The notes below the pieces were generated by a model. That model made no database searches, had not been told where the DNA came from, and was given only the letters and a program-made list of their open reading frames with translations. Positions 59,918-64,000 of a DNA stretch of 64,000 nucleotides are shown here, piece by piece. Origin of the DNA: Tenrec ecaudatus (lineage: Eukaryota > Chordata > Mammalia > Afrosoricida > Tenrecidae); NCBI RefSeq assembly GCF_050624435.1, contig NC_134539.1, forward strand, positions 42,006,001 through 42,070,000. Reading direction: 5' to 3'. The position numbers were made by a program, and so were the translations under genes. Numbering within the stretch: the stretch's first letter is position 1; each line of letters opens with the position of its first letter.

Positions 59918-60885
59918 ATACATTTATTTGGCAAATTGATTTACTACTGATGTAAATTTAAGGTATGAATTTCTATTGGGGATAAGAACTTTATTTGAGT
60001 CTGTCTCACTCACTACTACTAGTAGTTTTCTAGGATTATGGGATGCTGACTGTGGGTTCTAAAGCATGGCTGTCTAAGAAAAGAAAACGAATTCAAATGA
60101 CTGAGGTGAAGCAGCTGAACCACTTCAGTATATGGACCCACGTAGTTATTGAAATACTGATGAAAAGAATGAAGCCTGTCTTCCTTGCTTTGAAAACTGG
60201 TGTCTCGCTATCTCATGTTATCTATTGTAAGTAGAGGGTTTCGAGCTACCCTACTGCTAACTGAATAGTAACAGAAGGGTAAAGTTGGGAAGAAGAGTTT
60301 TCTGAAACTAAAGAGTAGAGAGGAACTAGGAGTTATGAGTGATTTATTTTATTTAAAAAGTTATTAATAAAACAATGAAAAACTCAGAAACTATTGCATG
60401 AATTAAATGCCCTGGATATTTATGAATACCATTTAATAGAAATTATTCTTCCTATCATTAGAAATAAGAGATTGCCAGCCTAGGGAGTGTATATTTTAGA
60501 TAAGGCATATCACACGCACCTAAATTAAAAGTCTTACCTTATGTTTATACAACATAGAGCCCACACTACATTCTCTGACGCTAAATAAATATCTAGTAAG
60601 ATATAATATCTCCAATAAGATATAGTACTTCTCATAACTATAACAGCAGTCAAAGGGGACACAAGGGTGAGAGGACTGAGACACACAGGCTACTGCATTG
60701 TAGAGATAGCTCATAGAGAAGATAGACTGGGCAGTCAATCCTACCAGTAAGCCAGCTGTTAAGATGGAAGTTCTCTACCTAAAAGAATTGTTCTGGGTTT
60801 CCATGCAGAAAGACGGGTGACAAAATACAGCATAACTCTCAAAACCATAAAAGAAAAAAATCAAAAAGACTTTGTCTATGTACAT
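59918..60885. other. Intron-like spacer of the second OR13D unit
   Basis: No repeat or gene recognised. Confidence 0.3.
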
Positions 60886-60888
60886 TAC

Positions 60889-61178
60889 ATGACACCCACC
60901 CTCACCCCGCACCAGGTGGATGAGCAACAGATATTTGGGTGAAGGGAGAAAGCAGTCCATGTGAGCAATGAAAATAACAGTAATTTATCAAGGCATTGCG
61001 AGGGTGGGAGAGTGGAGCATGGAGGGGGGAAAAAGAGGAGCTGATACCAAGGGCTCAAATAGTAACTGTTTAGAAAATAATGAGGGCAACATATGTACAA
61101 TATGCTTGATACAATTGATGTATGGCTGGTTATAAGAGCTGTAAGAGCCCCCAGTAAAATGCTTTTTTTTTAAAGGAC
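60889..61178 (+). mobile_element. LINE tail family T, about 290-bp copy, sense
   Basis: 'GGATGAGCAACAGATATTTG' and 'AAGAGGAGCTGATACCAAGG', ending GAGCCCCCAGTAAAATGC then T and A runs. 5'-truncated. Confidence 0.82.
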
Positions 61179-61216
61179 TTTGTCTACCTCGAGCTCTATT
61201 GCTCATTTTCAGTTCT

Positions 61217-61362
61217 TTTAGGTCTGATGGTGGAGTGGGTAACGAGGAACAATGATGAGGTTTCTACTGCCATAAAGATTTCGCCTTTGAAATCCACTGG
61301 GGCGGTCTACTCTGCCTGTAGGTTTGCTACGAGTCGAGATTGACTTAATGGCAGTGATAGGA
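61217..61362 (+). repeat. AfroSINE, truncated and worn
   Basis: 'GATGAGGTTTCTACTGCCA', 'GAAATCCACTGGGGCGGTC' and tail 'CTACGAGTCGAGATTGAC'. The head is poorly preserved. Confidence 0.75.
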
Positions 61363-61661
61363 CTCAAAAGGACTCGCTTATTTGGGCACAAACAAGGACT
61401 GGATCTCCCTTACAGGATGATTGATGCCGTGAAGAATCACGCTATCTATAAACATTAGGGGGAACTAACCACGACAGGAAATACAATGTAATGATTACAT
61501 TTGGTCAAATTCTTTCTGAGGTGAGTGGGGCATATATCCCTTGGGTTAAAATCCGTGAATCTGGTTGAGTATATGTGATTGACAAATTACTTCTCTTTCC
61601 CATTGGTAAATATGGGGGAAAGAGGAAGGAATGTTTCATAAGATATTGTCCTCAAGCAGAA

Positions 61662-61925
61662 TTTGTTTCCCATCTGTAGGTAATGCCCAAAGATGAGCAT
61701 GAAGCTAAGGAATGACACTGTGGAGAAAAACTGACCAAAGTCAGAGCCAGGACACTGAACTCTGACCTCGTGGACAGAAAGAAAGGCACAGATACAACAA
61801 AATCGCTATTTCCCCACCCTCCTCCTCACCATAAGGCATGCCCATTTTCTTGGTTCTTTGTTCTATATGATATACTTGGATGCTTTATATTGTGTCCTAT
61901 TTATGCTGTCAATCTTAACCACACT
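61662..61925 (+). promoter_or_regulatory. Conserved upstream block B (copy 2)
   Basis: Colinear with 29260-29530: acceptor-like TCCCATCTGTAG at 61668-61679, GTAATGCCCA, 'CAGAGCCAGGACACTGAAC' and 'GGACAGAAAGAAAGG'. No long frame is kept, so coding function is unlikely. Confidence 0.4.
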
Positions 61926-62292
61926 CTAAATAGGGAACTCTAAAGTTAAGGTGCAAGAAATTTGTGAGGTTGGTTGCTTATAGTCAGACCATTAAATGGC
62001 ATTAAATTAACAACAGCAACAACAATAACAAATCCTCATTGGTGTAAAACTAATTAAAACTCAGAGAGACCTATTTGACAGTTGGAGATGTCTATTTTAG
62101 CTTAACATCTTTTTATATGTTACTTATTAATATATAATGTATGTGCTATTTATTGGTATATGTAATTTTAAACATATTTATAAATTATATACTATAAAAT
62201 ATATAATGTATCTTGTTGAGTGATAGGGTGAGGACTCCTCAACTATGTGAAATATATGTATATCTAACTGTACATATTACATATTGATAACT
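61926..62292. other. Unassigned AT-rich DNA
   Basis: TATA-rich stretch at 62110-62220; nothing else recognised. Confidence 0.3.
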
Positions 62293-62490
62293 AACACAGA
62301 GCCATCAAGTCAATGCCAACTCACAACGATCCTTTAGAACAGAGTAGAAGAGCGTCTGTGAGTTTCCAAGACTGACTTGTGACGGGCGGAGAAAGCCCTG
62401 TCTGCCTCCTGCAGAGCGGCTGGTGGTTTCCGACTGCTCACCTTGCGTATCACAACCCGAAGAGTAACCACTAACACCATCAAGGCTCCT
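62293..62490 (-). repeat. AfroSINE, antisense, near full length
   Basis: 'GAGCCATCAAGTCAATGCCA', 'CTCACAACGATCC', 'GGCTGGTGGTTTCCGACTGC' and 'TAACCACTAACACCATCAAG' in antisense order. Confidence 0.88.
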
Positions 62491-63535
62491 TATTCACTGA
62501 GAAATATAGGTCAATAATTAATATATTAAAATGTTATCACCTGAAAATAGTTCAGTGGTAGACAAATTCTAAGAATTTCAAGTGATTTAAGAAGTGCACA
62601 TTACATGAAGAAAGGCATTTCGACACCACCTATACTTGAGAAAGGAGCATCCTGGGCATTGGAAATGTTTACACATGATGGTCCTAAGGGGCCTCAGACC
62701 CTGAAAGCACCTGGGAATGATTCTTACATGATATTCCACACATAAATGGATTTTGAAAGAGGACCAGATAGAAGGCATCAATGGGAGAAGGGGATGTTCA
62801 CTATCCATCCTTAGTGAGCTGTCTTTTAGCCCTTCTTCTTTTTCCTTCTGATATAATTACATAAGCCTTAAAATTATACATGATTAAATGTATGTAACAT
62901 AAATATTTAATACTATATAATGATGTATAAAACAACAAATATATATCACATATATGTCACGTTGAAACCACCTACCAGGTGAGATATTGAAGAGGTTTTT
63001 ACTTTTGTTATCATGACAGAGATAATTAATTATATAGTGAAATAATTATAGCTTTTACTCATTTTATTATAAGCTAGCTAAGACTTCAAAAGAATTAAAC
63101 AATTTACCAAAGACATACCCAAGTTAAATAATATGGTGTTAGGTATATAAATATTTTTGGTGTTTTGTTTTATTGTGAATTGGGTGGGGATTTGCACTTA
63201 AAGTCTATAATTTTTAATAGAATTAGCTTCATTAGAAAGCACCTTTAATTGCACCATATTCATTAATAAAAACATCCTTACATATACACTTTTGAAAGAA
63301 GTTTTCTTTAACTTCTATTTGAGACACTTCCCAGAAGAAGTCTCAGGGCAGTAGTAGATTTGTCTCTACTACCATGTGATCCTAGTAGTATGGAATCTCT
63401 CTGTGCCGCTCATTCATCATGAGTAAACTAGTATAAAACCTCTGTTTTCCCAGATTTTCAGGATAGTCCTAAGAATCAAAGGAAATCTTGAAAGTGAACA
63501 TTCCTGTGAATCTTCAGAGTAAGTGCAAATTTCCC
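62491..63535. other. Proximal upstream region of the second OR13D gene
   Basis: AT-rich and mostly unassigned. A MIR-like phrase ('CTCTCTGTGCCGCTCATTCA') is seen near 63397-63416. Confidence 0.3.
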
Positions 63536-63536
63536 T

Positions 63537-63568
63537 TAGTCATGTCCCCATCTAAACTCTGCAGGTGA
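63537..63568 (+). promoter_or_regulatory. Candidate 3' splice acceptor of the second OR13D gene
   Basis: TAGTCATGTCCCCATCTAA then ACTCTGCAG|GTGAC; AG at 63563-63564, 13 nt before the ATG, with an in-frame TGA at 63566-63568. The layout is identical to that before OR13D1 at 31862-31893. Confidence 0.65.
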
Positions 63569-63577
63569 CATGGACAC

Positions 63578-64000
63578 ATGGAGGTGGGGAATTACTCTGC
63601 TGTGACGGAATTCCTTTTGGTGGGACTTGCCCAATATCCCACCCTAAGGCTTTCTCTGACCCTGCTCTGCCTCATCATGTACCTGACAATTCTCTTGGGA
63701 AACAGCATGCTCATTGTCATCATCATCCTGGACTCCCGACTCCATACCCCTATGTACTTTTTCCTTGGGAACCTCTCATTCTTGGACATCTGTTACACGA
63801 CATCGTGGATCCCTTTGATGCTTGTCATGTTTCTGTCTGAGAGAAAATCCATCTCTTTCATTGGCTGTGCACTGGAGATGGGCATCTCACTCTCTTTGGG
63901 CTCCACAGAATGTATCCTCCTTGCTATGATGGCCTACGACAGGTACGTGGCCATCTGCAACCCACTGAGATACACCATCATCATGAACAGGATACTCTGT
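63578..64000 (+). CDS. Olfactory receptor, OR13D1-like, partial (cut by window end)
   Basis: The first 141 codons of a class II odorant receptor, [20 protein letters not shown] onward, open to the window edge. It covers the N-terminus with glycosylation site NYS at 5-7, helices 1-3, LHTPMYFF at 55-62, Cys97, DRYVAIC at 121-127, and [11 protein letters not shown] of the second intracellular loop. It is clearly the closest relative in the window of OR13D1 at 31903, with the same codon-for-codon length so far, the same strand, the same splice acceptor and the same in-frame TGA 12 nt before the start. It is a tandem paralogue. Differences such as TTSWIP at 75-80 (TSSSIP in OR13D1) could alter ligand preference. 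Whether the rest of the frame is intact cannot be seen here. Confidence 0.93.
   Translation, partial: MEVGNYSAVTEFLLVGLAQYPTLRLSLTLLCLIMYLTILLGNSMLIVIIILDSRLHTPMYFFLGNLSFLDICYTTSWIPLMLVMFLSERKSISFIGCALEMGISLSLGSTECILLAMMAYDRYVAICNPLRYTIIMNRILC

Overview
The window is nuclear DNA from a placental mammal, very probably an afrotherian. About fifteen dispersed copies look like AfroSINE, the tRNA-derived SINE of Afrotheria. They have a GGAGCCCTGGTGG-like head, a GGTTCAAAT-like B box, and a tail of the form 'tcgctatgagtcggaatcgactcgatggca'-type wording, seen here in many diverged versions. RTE-clade LINE copies carry the same tail. One 5'-truncated LINE tail family ('GGGGGCTCATACAACTC' in antisense) looks tenrec/golden-mole-like to me from memory, but I cannot place the species. 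There are no rRNA, tRNA or CRISPR features and no bacterial genes. Family names and human comparisons throughout come from memory; nothing was aligned or searched. || Genes: four intact-looking single-exon olfactory receptor (OR) coding regions of family 13 are present. An OR13C2/C5/C9-type gene (514-1470, minus) and a second OR13C-subfamily gene (18398-19360, minus) are followed by an OR13D1-type gene (31903-32847, plus). A second OR13D1-like gene (63578 to the window edge, plus) is cut off by the window end. The order and strands (13C minus, then 13D1 plus) match the OR13C/OR13D cluster of human 9q31. Each gene would be expressed alone in a subset of olfactory neurons; they are paralogues, not an operon or pathway. 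|| Layout: 0-2 kb OR gene 1; 2.3-14.3 kb repeats (AfroSINE, MIR, a 5' half of an L1, LINE tails, MER5-like, an LTR fossil, antisense RTE); 14.3-18.3 kb mostly unassigned; 18.3-19.4 kb OR gene 2 with a long (TA)n just past its stop; 20.9-24.6 kb RTE and LINE tails; 27.6-32.9 kb the OR13D1 unit with two conserved upstream blocks; 33.2-38.4 kb LTR fossils; 38.9-50.6 kb a dense field of RTE and AfroSINE copies plus a perfect 47-bp inverted repeat; 51.1-56.1 kb an antisense L1 with nested insertions; 56.1-59.0 kb RTE endonuclease half, nested LTR and a decayed mariner; 59.8-64 kb a second OR13D unit whose upstream blocks repeat those of the first. || Most interesting points: the duplicated OR13D unit with colinear noncoding blocks (candidate promoter and 5' exons), the perfect 47-bp hairpin at 40.6 kb, and an RTE copy whose inverted 5' part abuts its 3' part as expected from twin priming. 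I found no sign of a previously undescribed biological system; the window reads as an OR cluster set in repeats.
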